From: Anaeramoeba flamelloides
Taxonomy: Eukaryota; Metamonada; Anaeramoebidae
Length of the DNA: 64,000 nt
Direction: 5' to 3'
Assembly: GCA_027625915.1 (NCBI GenBank)
Contig: JANTQA010000012.1
Coordinates: 10,936,501 to 11,000,500 of the forward strand
A program made the translations under genes and the position numbers. Positions within the stretch are counted from its first letter, which is position 1. Each line of letters opens with the position of its first letter. Below are positions 43,850-55,895 of this stretch, one piece after another. Below the pieces are notes generated by a model. It was not told the DNA's origin, searched no databases, and saw nothing but the letters and a program-made list of their open reading frames with translations.

Positions 43850-45075
43850 TAAGGGACAAGTAAACTAAAAAAAATCTTCAAGTAAATTTACTAACAAATT
43901 AAAAAAAAATTTACCGTATCTTGAAATTGAAAAATAAAGTAAAAATCTGATAACTACAAGACATGACTTACTTTTAATACTATTTTCAGAGATGAATTAT
44001 TGTTTTATAAAAGATTGATCCATTTTTCCCATTTTTGAAAAGTTCAAAATTCAACATATTTACAAATTATTTAAAAAAAATTATTTTCAAAGAAAGAAGA
44101 TTGAAATCTTATTGCCTGTAAAGGAAGTGTACAAAAATACACTTTAAAAATAAAAATACTAAGTTCTAAAATAACTAAGTTTAAAAAATCTACTTAATCT
44201 CAAAAAAAAAATACAATAATTATTTTAAACTTGTAAAAAATATAATTTTTTGATTCAAAGAACAGACCAAATCTATTTTTTCAAGGGATTAAATGAAAAA
44301 ATATGAGAAAAAGAATCAAAGAATCGAATTAAAAATTCTCCCGAAATACTTTTTTAGAACCTGGAAAATTCAACTTATTATCTAAAGAAATACTTTTTAA
44401 TTTGATTATTTATAATTAATAATTATAAACCCAATCTTTTTTTATTTCAGCAAGTCATTAACAACCCAATAATTAAATTTATCAAATATTTTTTACATTT
44501 ATTTCTCAATTTTTTCAAGATTTTGCAACAAATAAAACAATTCAAATACATATTTCTAATAATAAAAAAAATAATAGATATTATCAAATACCTGATTTTA
44601 ATACGAACAGTTCCTTGTTTATACTCTTGGTATTTGAAAAAGTATATTGACAAGTCTTTTAAATTTCAAGAAATTGAATAAATATTTGTGTATAAAATAA
44701 AGGTTCAAATTTTTTAGATCTTCAAGGATCCAATATTTGATTTATTTTTGATGTATTTTTAAAATAATATAAAAGAAATAACGTTACTTGTTCATAAAGA
44801 ATCTCAGAAATTACTAAAAGTGATATTTCTTCAAAATTAAATTATTTTTCAAATTTTTATTTTTCAAATTTGATCCAAAAATCCAAACAAAAAAGGATCA
44901 GATCTTGTGACTGAAAATTCCATTGGGAAAATGAAATCTTTTAAAAATGATTATTCATTTCTCTAAAGTTGACAAACGAAGTTTCTTATTGGGTTTAATT
45001 GTATCCTAATGTAAATAATTACTCAATTACCTTTGGGAAAAAAAATAAATAAGAGTTACTAATCCCTTAAGGGAT
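43850..45075. repeat. Long dispersed non-coding repeat, copy 2
   Basis: Collinear with 500-1725, as shown by AAAGTAAAAATCTGATAACT, ACAATAATTATTTTAAACTT, TTCCATTGGGAAAATGAA and CTCTAAAGTTGACAAACGAA in the same order. Its right edge holds a perfect 16-base palindrome AATCCCTTAAGGGATT (about 45061-45076), and CTTAAGGGACA occurs at its left edge near 43850, hinting at short terminal inverted repeats. Confidence 0.7.
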
Positions 45076-45126
45076 TAGCATTCCCTTAGATTTCTCTCTA
45101 ACAAAAGTACTGTTAATTGCATAATA

Positions 45127-45307
45127 AAATTTTCAATATTTTCAGTCATCTTTCCAAAAAAAAAATCACTTTTCAAGAATTAAAAGAAATCATCAAAGTA
45201 ATTGATTCTAAACAGGAAATTTTAATTTAAACTTGTTTCAAGTATTTAAAAATTTGAAATTTTACTTGATTTATAAAATATTTTTTTTCAAAAGCTGAAA
45301 AAAAATT
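45127..45307. repeat. Short inverted-repeat element, family B copy 3 (decayed)
   Basis: AAAATTTTCAATATTTTCAG with ATCTTTCCAAAAAA at the left, and TTTTCAAAAGCTGAAAAAAA at the right. The interior AAGAATTAAAAGAAATCATC matches the reverse complement of the other two copies. Confidence 0.5.
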
Positions 45308-45334
45308 TTGTTTCAATTTATTTTGCAACAGATA

Positions 45335-46070
45335 GTATGTTGCCCTTAGGTGTAAATGGTATCTTTTTACCTTGACTCAAATAGCTTAAAAAAATCAAAG
45401 ATCAATCTTAGTGTATAATAAATTATTCAATTTTTTGCAAATGATCACTATTAAAAATTTTCAGTTTTGGAATTTTTTTTTTAATTCCTTTTCTTAATCA
45501 AAAAAAAAAAACTCAAAATAACAGCACCTGAGTGTTTAATAATTCATATCTAGAAATTCCAAAAGTAAATATTTTTATAATTTTTTTATTTTCAAAGATT
45601 CACTCAATAATCATTAACATAAAAAAAAAACAAATACTGATTATTTTTGTTTCCTTTTTATAAAGTTAATTTAAAATTAATATATTTCCAATATTTGTGG
45701 AATAATTCTTTAAAAGGATCACTTGAGTTAATTATTTTATTTTTTAATAATAAAGCAAATTTTTTATCTAATTAATCTACAATTCACCAGAAAATTTAAG
45801 AAAGATATTTTACAACTTTGAATTCTGAATATTGATAATTCAACTTTTAAATTTGTGGTGAAATGCAGATTTTATTCTGAAATTGTTGGGGTTTTTTGGT
45901 TATACAAAGATCAGTTTGAATTGATGAAATCAATAAAATAGTGCTACTTTAATAATCAATTTTTTAGAGAAATAAGGACCATGTAGCTGCTATGTGATTT
46001 ACACCCAATTACAACATACTTTTATCTTGTAGAAAAATCTTTTGTGATGCTAACCCCTTAATGGTGATTC
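45335..46070 (-). repeat. ~730-bp long-TIR element, family C copy 3
   Basis: Reverse orientation. The block GTGGTGAAATGCAGATTTTA near 45860 and the AGAAATTCCAAAAGTAAATA block near 45560 match the reverse complement of copy 1. Both ends carry GGTGTAAAT beside ATGTTG- or TACAACATA-type sequence. Confidence 0.75.
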
Positions 46071-47264
46071 CGTTTAAGGTTTACAACCCCCTAAATTTTA
46101 AATAAAAGATTATCTTGTGTCGAGATTGAATAGATGTTATTTGGTTCTTAGCCGATTTATTTTGGACTTCATATCTGTTCAATATTGGTTTAAAAAATAG
46201 TTTTTTTTTGGCAATTTATGTTTTTTTTTTCATTAAAATCTGAATTGAGTGCAAGACATAGAGATTGGAAGGCAAGTTAGAAAAAAAATTGGTCTGTCTG
46301 TTATCAATGGAATTTTTAATTATATTTTGTTTTATTTAGGGCTTAGAATATAAGAAATTTCCAAAAAAGAAGTGATATTTATTTTAAAATAACTTTATTA
46401 AACTTGATCATCAAAATTAGTTTTTGTATGAATCTATTAAATATTCCTGAAAATACCCCAAAATTGAAAAAACTCGAAAATTTTTTAACCACAAAAAAAC
46501 ACCTTTTGAACAACTTATAAGAAACTTGGATGTCAATATACTCAGTATAAAGGTAAATTTGGCTTTAATTTTTGAAAAAAATTCTTTTGTATGAAAATAT
46601 CAAAATTCAAAAAAAGTAAATTTTAGGGAATGGTATTCAACCCATTTTGTGTGAAAGGAAAAAGTATCCTGGATGACTGTAACATTTCTGATCATTTCGA
46701 AATGGTATTATAATAAAGGAGAGAAAATGAACTTGTAAAGACAATTTTCTAATTACGCCACATTAATCATAATGTTGTAATCTTAAAGATAACCCAAAAA
46801 TAACAGATTAATATCTAATATCTATACATACCCACACCCTACACCAAGTAAGCCAAACTTTATTTAACTTCCCATTCCATAAAAGGAACTGGTTTAACCA
46901 AAAGATACAAACACAATCCATACACGTACCCTAATAAGTACAAACAATTACTCAAATAATTACCAACAATTATTCAAATATACTCAAAAGGTACCAAAAC
47001 CTCTTTAGAGTCGTTTAAAGTAGAAAATTCAAAAAAAAAATTTGAAAATAAGATTGTTATTTTACCGTTAAAATGAGTATATTGGCACTAGGGAATCTTA
47101 GAAATTGTTCATAAGGTGTTTTTTTGTGTTTAAAAAATTTTCTGGTATTTTCGATTTTCGGGTATTTTCTGGAATATTTCAAACACCCTTTTTGTATATT
47201 CGAAAAAAAATTCGAAATAGTTTATTAATTCTCAATAATAATTCAATTCATTTGTTAGTAAACT
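46071..47264. other. Intergenic; weak repeat and an A/C-rich patch
   Basis: The segment near 46140-46230 (TTGGTTCTTAGCCGATTTAT) resembles sequence near 61710-61790. About 46810-47010 is A/C-rich and poor in G (CCCACACCCTACACCAAGTA). No gene is supported. Confidence 0.4.
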
Positions 47265-47715
47265 ATTACAAAAATAATAAATTTTCTGATCTCGCTTTTA
47301 TCTGATATTTTTTATGTGTAAAAATTGGTGGGTTATTTTTTTCTTTTTTGAAAAAAAACTTTTCATAACTTCTTTAATCTTGATAAATTTTTCCAATAGA
47401 ATGGAAAAATATAAATTTATTTTATTATTTAAAAAATAATTTTTATCCTTACTATATTTCCATTTTTTTTATTGAAATATTTCAATATTTTTTTGTCCAT
47501 TATTAGTCTAATTTTTTTTTTATTTATTTTTTAGAAATATCTCACTAAATATATTTTGAAACAAAAACCATATTCATTAATTCAATCAGCATTAATATTT
47601 AAATTTATTTTTTTATTACCAATCAACGTATACTTTCACTAAAAAAGATCATTTTTAATAAAATATAAAAAAAGGCACAATTTTTTGGCAAATACCTTAT
47701 CTATAGACACTGCAC
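47265..47715 (+). repeat. Dispersed repeat, family D copy 2
   Basis: Aligns with 19440-19880: TTTTCTGATCTCGCTTTTAT, TATCTGATATTTTTTATG, ATTCAATCAGCATTAATATT and GCAAATACCTTAT match in order. Confidence 0.65.
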
Positions 47716-50313
47716 CAAAAAAATGAGAACAGATGTAATAAAATTAATATCTTTTCAAATATTATGTAATTTTTTTTTTAATTTTATATTATTATTTTTT
47801 CTTTAGCACTCTCCTTTCTAACCTAAATAAGTTTGTTTAAAAATTTATAAAAAAATTAAAAATTTCATAATTTTAGGTTCTTAATATTAAATAGTTTCTG
47901 TTTTTTTAAGAAGCAACTTTTCAGATATTTTTTTGTCTAATCTATTTGATGATTTTTTTTTTACATTCTGGTTCTGATGTATTTATATCTTTCACATAAC
48001 CAATTACTTTGATTTGTGTTCTGGTAACATTGAGTAAAGTACTTTTTTTTTTTTTTCATTTTTCGTTTTTTAAATCTATCCTATTCACATTTATTTTTTA
48101 AAAGAATAGGGATATCTTTTAAAATATCTTAATATATTCAAAATTTGATAAATTTGATACTTGATTTAAATTTTAGATATTTTTTTATTTTAAGTTATTT
48201 GTTTCATTTTTAATAATTATTTTTTTCCCTTTTTTTGATTCGAAGTATACCCAAATTTATAGAATGATATATAATCAGTTTTTAAACAAAAAACCCATTT
48301 ATCGTTAAAAAATAAGAATTCAAGTCTATTTATGTTATGTAAATTTCATTTTTTTTTATTTATTATCCCAACTTGATTTCCAAAATATTGACTCTCAAAT
48401 ATAAATTGAAAAAAAAAAAAATAATAATAAAATGTACAAATGTTTGATTATAACCTATTATCCAGTGTTATTAATAATGTGATTTTTTTTAACATTAAAA
48501 GTATATAAACTCATAAAAATTTTGAAGTAAAACAAAATATAATCAACAAAAAAAAAAAAAAAAAAAAAAAAAAATACCCATATCTATTTTCAATAAAAAC
48601 AAAAATAATCAAAGATATTATTGTTGTGATTTTGGGCTTTATTACTTATAAATAACATTATTTTATTCATTTTTACGAATTATTTTTATTTGAAAATTTT
48701 AAAACCTAAAAAAAAAATATTTTTTTCTCATTTTATTTCTTTCCATTATTTTTTTATCAATTTTTTGTTTTTATTTTTTAAAAAATGTAATTACTCTGGA
48801 CATCTATTATCTTACCAATAATTTTATAATCTAAGAATGATGCTTAAATTTCATGTTAAAAATTTAAGTAAAATTATATCCAAAAAGTACTTTATATTTC
48901 ATTAACAATAAAAGAAATTAAAATTTCTAGACTGATATAGAAAAAAACTTTTTTATTTTTTACAAGTTTTTTGTATTAAACAACAATCGGAAAATAATTT
49001 TTAATTTAGTCTTGGAAATGATATTATTATATTTTTATTTTACCATTTTAATTATTCTAAGACTTTTTTTTTTCTTTTTGAGAAAATTTTCTTTAATTAC
49101 TTATTTTCACAATAAATAAATAAAATTGATTTTATTTCAATTTTTAATAATTTTTCATTCTAAATCAAAAATTGATGGATTTCAAATAAGAATTTATTGT
49201 AAATTACTCCCCGAATTGTTTGGTTTTTATTTAAAAAATAAAAATGCAAAAATTGACATTCTACCCAATCAAAATTGAAAAAAATTACAAGGATTATATA
49301 TAATTGTATTTTTTTTTAAGTAACTGCCAAATATAAATACCAAGAAATTACACACAAAAAAAAAACAGAAAATCAATTTTTCAAATCAATTGGAAGTGTT
49401 AGCAAAAATTCAAAAAATATTCTATTTTTACAAATAAATATATAACTTATTAATAACTCTTATCTCATCTAATTGTAACAACAATTAAAATATCCCATCT
49501 GATCAATTTGAACCTTTTTGTTCAATGTCAAAATTAAAAAAAAATCTCAGGTCTGAAAAAATAATTGAGTACACGTTTGAGTATTCAGAATTAATTTGTT
49601 GTTATTATTCCACTGATAAATGATTCATTTCGTAGAAAACGGGTATTTTGATATTTACTTTGTTCTGACATTTATAAAATAAGAATTCACTTAACTTGAG
49701 ATCTTGTATTTAATCATAGTATTAAAAATTTACCATTTAAATTTGGTGATGTAAAGGAAAATTTTTTTTTTCACTATTTGCTTTTCGTTTGTGTTATGTA
49801 GATTCAAAATAATAAAATACTTTTTTTCAAAAAATATTTTGAAATATATTTTAAATTGTTAACAACCATTTTGATTTTAATAGTTAAAATCAAAAATTAA
49901 ATTTCATTATTAGTACACTTCTCAATTAATTTTTCAGATTTGGGATTTCTTTTTCAGATTTTTAAATTTACCAACGGAACGATATTTTACAGATTAAGAA
50001 TATTTGGTCAACGTCCCAAATTAGAATATTAAGGGATTTTAATAAATTATATATTTGTAAAATTAGAATATTTTTGGAATTTGTGCTAATATTTTCAATT
50101 TATTAGAAAAATGGAATTTCCCAGTTTTTGAAAACAATAAGAATTTGAGTTTTTCTAGTAACCTAACTTTTAATAAAAGACTTGTTTATAATTAAAATAA
50201 ATTGTTTATTATTCAATTTTCAGTATATTACAAATTAAATAAATATTGTATCAAATATTTTAGGTTAAAACAATTTCTTTATTTTTTTATTTCATTTTTT
50301 TTTATTCTACGCT
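47716..50313. other. Intergenic, no gene; poly(A) run at 48548-48574
   Basis: Long A and T homopolymers dominate. Parts near 49010-49150 resemble 60070-60200. No coding sequence found. Confidence 0.5.
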
Positions 50314-51394
50314 ATGGAAATTTATCTTGCGCAATGTTTTTATGATAATTTAAAATGTGATCAGCCACGGTTAATACAAGACTTCTTCAAAAATTACAAC
50401 AAAGCCGAGGAGTTTTGTGTTTCACACTTCCGGGAATTTGCAGAACCAGAATATTGGTACTTTTTGGATGACACATCTGATGAGTTATCAAAAGAGGAAT
50501 TTGATGAGTTACTGCACGACCGGTGCTATTTAAATACTTACAAACGTTACCCTTATCGGAGTTTTGAATTCAAAATCACCTTAATTACAGATAAGAAAGG
50601 AAATATACTCAAAAGTCCCTTTATAATCTATTTGAATCTTGATTTTCTGAATAAAAAAGTTTTTTTCAAATATCTAAACAAAACAAGCAAATCCCGAATT
50701 CTAAGTGATCTTGAAAATTTCTATAAAAAACAAGAATTTACCGATTTGGAAATCAGAGGAAAAAAAGTACATAAATTAATCCTTGAAAAAAGAACAAAGA
50801 TGAAAGCAACAGAAATTGTCCGTGCCTTAGAAAAGAAAAAAGAAAACGAAAAGATCAATGAACAAGACCTTGAACATTTCCTTCATTGGGTTTATTTTAT
50901 TGGATTGAAATATGATCAAAAAAAGAACGGAAATATAATTACTCAACTTAAAAAAGAATATCTCAATTCCCTCAAAAAAGTTTTTAATCGACTAAATCTG
51001 GATATAGAGTTTGAAAAGGAAATTGAAAATAAAACGAACTCTTATTACTATCCAAAAGAAAAAGAAAAAGACTGTTTCAAATTTTTCCAAGGGTTAATGA
51101 ATGATGAAGGATCTAAGGATTTTGGAATTAAAATCCAAGCACACAAAAAGAATTCAACACGTAAAAAAAATATTTCAAATGAATCATCTTCAATTTCTTC
51201 CTCCTCTTCTGACTTTAGTTCATCCCCTTTCTCTTCCTCGTCTGAAACTGAGATTGATAATGAAAATGAAAATGAAAACGATGAGATCAATAAACAAAAT
51301 CTAGAGCTAAGTGGAGAAGAATCAGAACAAAGAAGAGAGATAATTAAAATCAAAAAACAATTTCAAATCGAAAAAAAGAAACAGAACATGGAAG

Positions 51395-51425
<31 letters not shown>

Positions 51426-51705
51426 AGTTAATATCAAAAGGGTTCATTTTTTAATGTTATTAATCAGAAGTGGGTTGTTTCGGAATTTGAAAAGATCAGT
51501 GGGAAATTTAGAAGAAACAATTACTGACTTTTCTGGTTTCTCCAACGGATTTTGGGATGTGTTTCTTTGTTGGATGTATACGGGCAAAATAAAGAAAGAA
51601 GAACTAACAAAAAAAATTAGAAAAGAATTAAAAAACGCTGAAGAATATTTCCAATTGAATCATCAACCACATCCAATTTTTAAATTTTTACCTTTTCTTC
51701 CTTAG
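50314..51705 (+). CDS. Tandem BTB/POZ-like protein with acidic linker
   Basis: A single exon of 463 residues ending at TAG. Two BTB-like segments are visible. The first (about 141-199) has EFTDLEIRGKKVHKLILEKR and ends HFLHWVYFIGL. The second (about 372-425) has KRVHFLMLLIRSGLFRNLKR and then SGFSNGFWDVFLCWMYTGKI. These follow the BTB pattern of F-x-D-(L/V), VHK-x-(I/L)L-x-x-R-S-x-x-F and a closing W-x-Y-T-G. Between them lie a basic segment, a poly-Ser tract (291-310) and a Glu-rich coiled-coil stretch (about 311-371). The first 120 residues are unassigned. BTB domains dimerise and often recruit CUL3 ubiquitin ligase, but the first domain is shortened and no 3-box-like partner region is obvious, so the role is open. 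Degenerate tandem BTB proteins of this style are, to my knowledge, expanded in Anaeramoeba. Confidence 0.85.
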
Positions 51706-52394
51706 TGGGTCATTCGAATTGACAATGAATATAAAAAATTAATGGGTTCTAATTAATTTCACCCCCGAAATATATAATAATACATTTGAACAGAATTTTT
51801 GAATAATTATCGTACTGGTATTTGAATTCTAAATGGGAAAAAAATTTCACTTCCTTTTCCAGCTTTTTCTTCAATAAATTGAGTTTTCAAAGTAGCGTTG
51901 TAATTCGTGAACTTTGTTTAAAAAAGGAAATGTAAAATTTTATAATAGAAAATTTTTCCCTTTTAAAATTCAAATACCAGAAACAGAATCTATAATTTTA
52001 TTTAATTTTTTATGATAATTTTATTCTTTACTTATAAACACAAATAACTATACACCACTACAATATTACCACCAAGTCAAACTTATTATCAAAATTTTTA
52101 AAAAATATCATAAGATAATTCAAACCAATCCAAATATTAATAGACAATGATGGTGTTTTTATTTTGAATCATTTGATGTATAAACCCCTTTTCAGCCAAG
52201 GGGGTCCAGTTCAAATGAAGAAATGGGAAACATTCTAGACATTTAATTCATTATTCTTCTCAAAATAAATTTTCACTTTATTTCAAAATCATTTTTTCTC
52301 ATTTTTTAAATTTTTTTTTGATAGTATTTTGTAAAGATTGTTTTTTTTTTTTTTTTCTTTTTCTTTTCTTTTTTTTTTAAAAAATAAAAGTAAA
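51706..52394. other. Downstream region, no gene
   Basis: Likely 3' untranslated region then A/T-rich spacer with a T-run at about 52341-52356. Confidence 0.5.
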
Positions 52395-52670
52395 ATTGAG
52401 AAAAAAAAAATTATTTGAAACCCCAAATCAACATTAAGAAAAGTGAGGCTTTGCACTTTCTATAAAATACATACATACGCTATTGAAAAAAACTTGATTT
52501 TAATAATTTTATTTTTCCAAAGAAATTCAGAAATTTTACAAGAAAGACATACCAATGAAAGGTGCAGACAATTTTTTTTAATCTTTTTATTTTTTAATAA
52601 AATTTATTATTGGTTAAGTCATTTAGTTACTGAAAATCAACTCTAAAACAATATTTATTATTTTATTGTG
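52395..52670. repeat. Dispersed repeat, family E copy 2
   Basis: Matches 29270-29580 in order (AACATTAAGAAAAGTGAGGC, CCAATGAAAGGTGCAGACAA, AATCAACTCTAA). Confidence 0.6.
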
Positions 52671-53899
52671 GTCAAATTATCTCATGTTTGTTAATTCTGA
52701 AAAAAAAAAAAGTTTTTTCAAAATTCTCGTATAGAAACTATAGGAAAAAGTTATATTTAGAAAAAATAGATAGAAAATCTTCAACTTGACTAATAAAAAT
52801 TATAAAATTTATTGCTCTTGTCAGGATTTTTTTCTGGAAAATCTTATGGTTTGAAACCTTAAGGTATTAAATAAAAAAATTCTAAAAATAAAGTGAAAAT
52901 AAAGAATTCTTAAAATAGTAAAAAATATATACATTCGGGCGCCTAGTGTCCCACTCTGAGAGTTGTGGAATACCTATTATTAATCACTGATTGTTGAATT
53001 TTTATATGTAATCGATAATATTTCTATATGATTTTTGACCCTCCTGTGTATTCAGTACTTGGATACTTTCTATTTGATCATGTAAATAATAATAATATTA
53101 TATATATATATATTAATTATTTTTCTTCTTCTCTTTTTTTATTTGATAAATTTTATTAATTAATCTTTTCTCTAAATAACTATAAAAAAAAGTTTTTTCA
53201 TTTTTATCTCGGTGGTGGAGGGTATCTAATTTTTTTTAAACTTCAGATTTTTTTATAAAAATCAATTAATTGACCTAATTCATATAATTTTTTTAAAACA
53301 AATTTTTTAGTTTAAATAATTTGTATTAAAAAAATTAAAACGTAAACCTTCAAAATAAATATAAATACTCAACCTAAATTAGAAAAATCATTTATATTCT
53401 ACCAAGCTTGTCAGTTTTACAAAAGTTTGAAGTAAAAAAAAGAAAAAAAAAATTTAAAAAAATGAAAAATTTTCACTAAGAAGTAACATTTGTTCACAAA
53501 AAAAAGAAGGAAAAAAACAATATAAGTAATAATAATAATAATAACAAAAAATAAAAATTGATGATGAAAAATTGAAAATGGGGGTTTTAATTCTTCATTT
53601 GATCTAAATTTATCAACAAAAAAACCGATATTTCAAACCCTGAAGTAGAAATAAAACAAAATAAATAAATATAAAAATAAAAATGCTACCAAAATAAATG
53701 AAATATCAAAATAAAATCACACAATCAGAATTTAATTAATTTGAAAATACTTATAATGATGCTTTATTTAATACTTCTAAATATATAAAAAATTCTTTTT
53801 TTTGTGATTCTTTATTTTGTTATCCTTTTTTTATATTTCATATTTAAAAAAAGTTTTAACACATCAGTTACAACTTTAAAATTTTCTTTAGATTTTTTA
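52671..53899. other. Intergenic, no gene
   Basis: AT-rich with a TA run at about 53097-53114 and an AAT run near 53527-53545. A patch near 52934-52975 (TTCGGGCGCCTAGTGTCCCA) is locally GC-rich but matches nothing I recognise. Confidence 0.5.
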
Positions 53900-54102
53900 C
53901 AGCCATTTCCACTTTCAAGGCACAAAAATTCAACGTAATTTAAGTTACAATATAATCTCAAATTAAATCATATTTTTTTTTTTTTTTTTTCACAAATTAA
54001 ATTGTTTTACTAGAATTTGATTTCTGTACATTAATTTGAGATTTTTCTTGTTACTTAAATTTCCTTGAAAATTTTGTGTCTTGAAAATAGGACGAAATAC
54101 AT
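53900..54102. repeat. TTAAGGCACAAA MITE, copy 6 (decayed)
   Basis: It starts CAGCCATTTCCACTTTCAAG after a TA dinucleotide. The right arm keeps TTAATTTGAGATTTTTCTTG and TTGTGTCTTGAAAATAGGAC. Its last bases are eroded. Confidence 0.75.
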
Positions 54103-54189
54103 GATTAATTAATAATCATAGTTTATCGAAGAATAAAAACATGTTTAAGGGATTAATGTCTACCAAGGGGTAGCCCACGATCAACGTAT

Positions 54190-54910
54190 GTTGTTATTGT
54201 GCCTAACAAAAAAATTGGTACTTGGTTGAAATGTCTCTAAAAATCGATTAGTCAAGTAGTAATATTCATTGATCTCATCAATTAAAAAATGAACTTTGTA
54301 TTAGTAAAAAACCCAAGAATTTAAGCAAATAACCTACATTTCGCCACAGATTTTAAGGTTGAAACATCAATACTCAGACTTCAAAGTTACTATCTAATTT
54401 TATTAAATTTATAGCAAAATGTATATTAGTTGTTAAAAAATTCGTTTTTTTTTAAAAAATTAAATAATTAACTAATGGATTTTTTTGACTAATTATTTCT
54501 GAAATCATGGAAATATATTGATGTTACAAGTAAATATAGAAAAAGCAAACACAAGCTAATCAGTCTTTGTATTTTTATGTTGATGATTATTGAGTTAATC
54601 TCTGAAATTAAAAAGTTAAGAAAATAGTTACTTTTGGAAGTTCGAAATATTAATTATTAAATACTAAAATTACTATTAGTTTGGAGTTTCTATTTTTGGG
54701 TTGGGAAAAGGAATTAAAAAAAAAAATTTCAAAAATTGAAACTTTTTTAATAGTGATCGATTACTCAGAAATGTAATAATTTATTGTACAATAAGATTTA
54801 TAATAGATTTTTTAGAGCTATTTGACCCTTGGTGCACTAATATCATTTACACCCAATTTCAATATACTTTGATTATAAAGAAATCTATTGTGATGATAAT
54901 CAATTAAGAT
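54190..54910 (+). repeat. ~720-bp long-TIR element, family C copy 4
   Basis: Same orientation as copy 1 and closely matching, for example TTGAAATGTCTCTAAAAAT, CATTTCGCCACAGATTTTAA and TATAATAGATTTTTTAGA. It ends about 265 bp before the HAD hydrolase start codon. Confidence 0.8.
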
Positions 54911-55175
54911 AAAAAATGAATAAATTTTCATACAAATTATAAAAAATAACATTAGTAATAAAATTGCGAAGAACAACAATTATTATTTTGATCTCCTATT
55001 AAAAATATGAAAACCAGATAAATTAAAATAGTCTTTCTAAGATACCACGTCTTACGTGTAAACCCAAATTCAGTGAACTCTACAATATTTGCAAATTATT
55101 CAAACAATTTTAAAAGTTAAAAAGCAAAATTATTACACTAATCATTTTTTTAAAGATCTTCATTCTTACAATTTC

Positions 55176-55895
55176 ATGACTGAGCGAAATCAAAGCAACA
55201 CAAAAAGAGAAATAAAAGGAATAATATTTGACGTTGATGGCATCTTACTTGATACAGAAACAATTCTCTTTCAGGTTGAAAAAGAGATTGTTAAAAAATT
55301 TTCCCCAAACGAAAAAGTAACTATTAGTGACAAGAACCGATCAAAGTACATTGGTATCTCTGCTTCCCATGCGTGTGAGTACTTGATTAAAAAATTTTCC
55401 TTGCCTTTTGAAGTGAATAACCTTGTCCTTCTTCGTCGTAATCTCTTCCGAGAAAGAGAGTCGAATTGCAAGCAAATGAAAGGAGCACAGAGGCTTGTCA
55501 GTCATCTGGCGAAATGCGGTTACCCTTTGGCACTTGCAACAAGTAGCACAAAGGTCGACATGAGAATCAAATTCACCAGGCACAGAAGACTGCGCGAATA
55601 TTTTGGCGATAATGTTTGCTGCAGAGAGGATGTGAAACAGGCCAAGCCAAACCCCGAAGTGTTTTTGTTAGCCGCTGAGAAAATCGGTATCGATCCCAAG
55701 AATTGTATAATATTTGAAGACTCGATAACGGGGCTCAAGGCTGCCAAAGAATCAGGGGCGATCGCCATACATGTACCCCAAGAAGAAGCCCAAAAAAAGC
55801 ACCAAATTTGTGTGAACGAAACTTTGTCCTCTCTTTTGGATTTTGTTCCTGAAAAATATGGAATCAAACCCTTTCCAACAGAAATGGAGAATTAG
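55176..55895 (+). CDS. HAD-family hydrolase, pseudouridine-5'-phosphatase-like
   Basis: A single exon of 239 residues; human PUDP (HDHD1) is 228. I use the ATG at 55176 because the HAD motif begins 18 residues later and the 29 codons upstream look non-coding. Family chemistry: an Asp nucleophile takes phosphate from a small phosphoester, with Mg2+. Motif I is D19-V-D21-GILLDTE, motif II T122-S-S in LALATSS, motif III K157 in AKPNPE, and motif IV E181-D182 in IIFEDSITGLKAA. An alpha-helical cap lies between motifs I and II. Features shared with PUDP are ALATSS followed by a KxxxxRH segment (K132-R135-H136) and the ending LLDFVPEKYGIKPF, against LQDFQPELFGL. PUDP removes phosphate from pseudouridine monophosphate derived from RNA. 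Plant FMN hydrolase and beta-phosphoglucomutase relatives share the motifs, so the substrate is inferred. Codon use is much richer in G and C in the second half than in any other gene here. Confidence 0.88.
   Translation: MTERNQSNTKREIKGIIFDVDGILLDTETILFQVEKEIVKKFSPNEKVTISDKNRSKYIGISASHACEYLIKKFSLPFEVNNLVLLRRNLFRERESNCKQMKGAQRLVSHLAKCGYPLALATSSTKVDMRIKFTRHRRLREYFGDNVCCREDVKQAKPNPEVFLLAAEKIGIDPKNCIIFEDSITGLKAAKESGAIAIHVPQEEAQKKHQICVNETLSSLLDFVPEKYGIKPFPTEMEN

Noticed and set aside
51048-51353. Reverse-strand Ser/Glu-rich frame inside the BTB gene
   Set aside because: It mirrors the poly-Ser and Glu/Asn tract of the forward gene and is not independent.
52934-52975. GC-rich patch as a small structured RNA
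   Set aside because: It has no convincing stem and no recognised family; it is too short to call.
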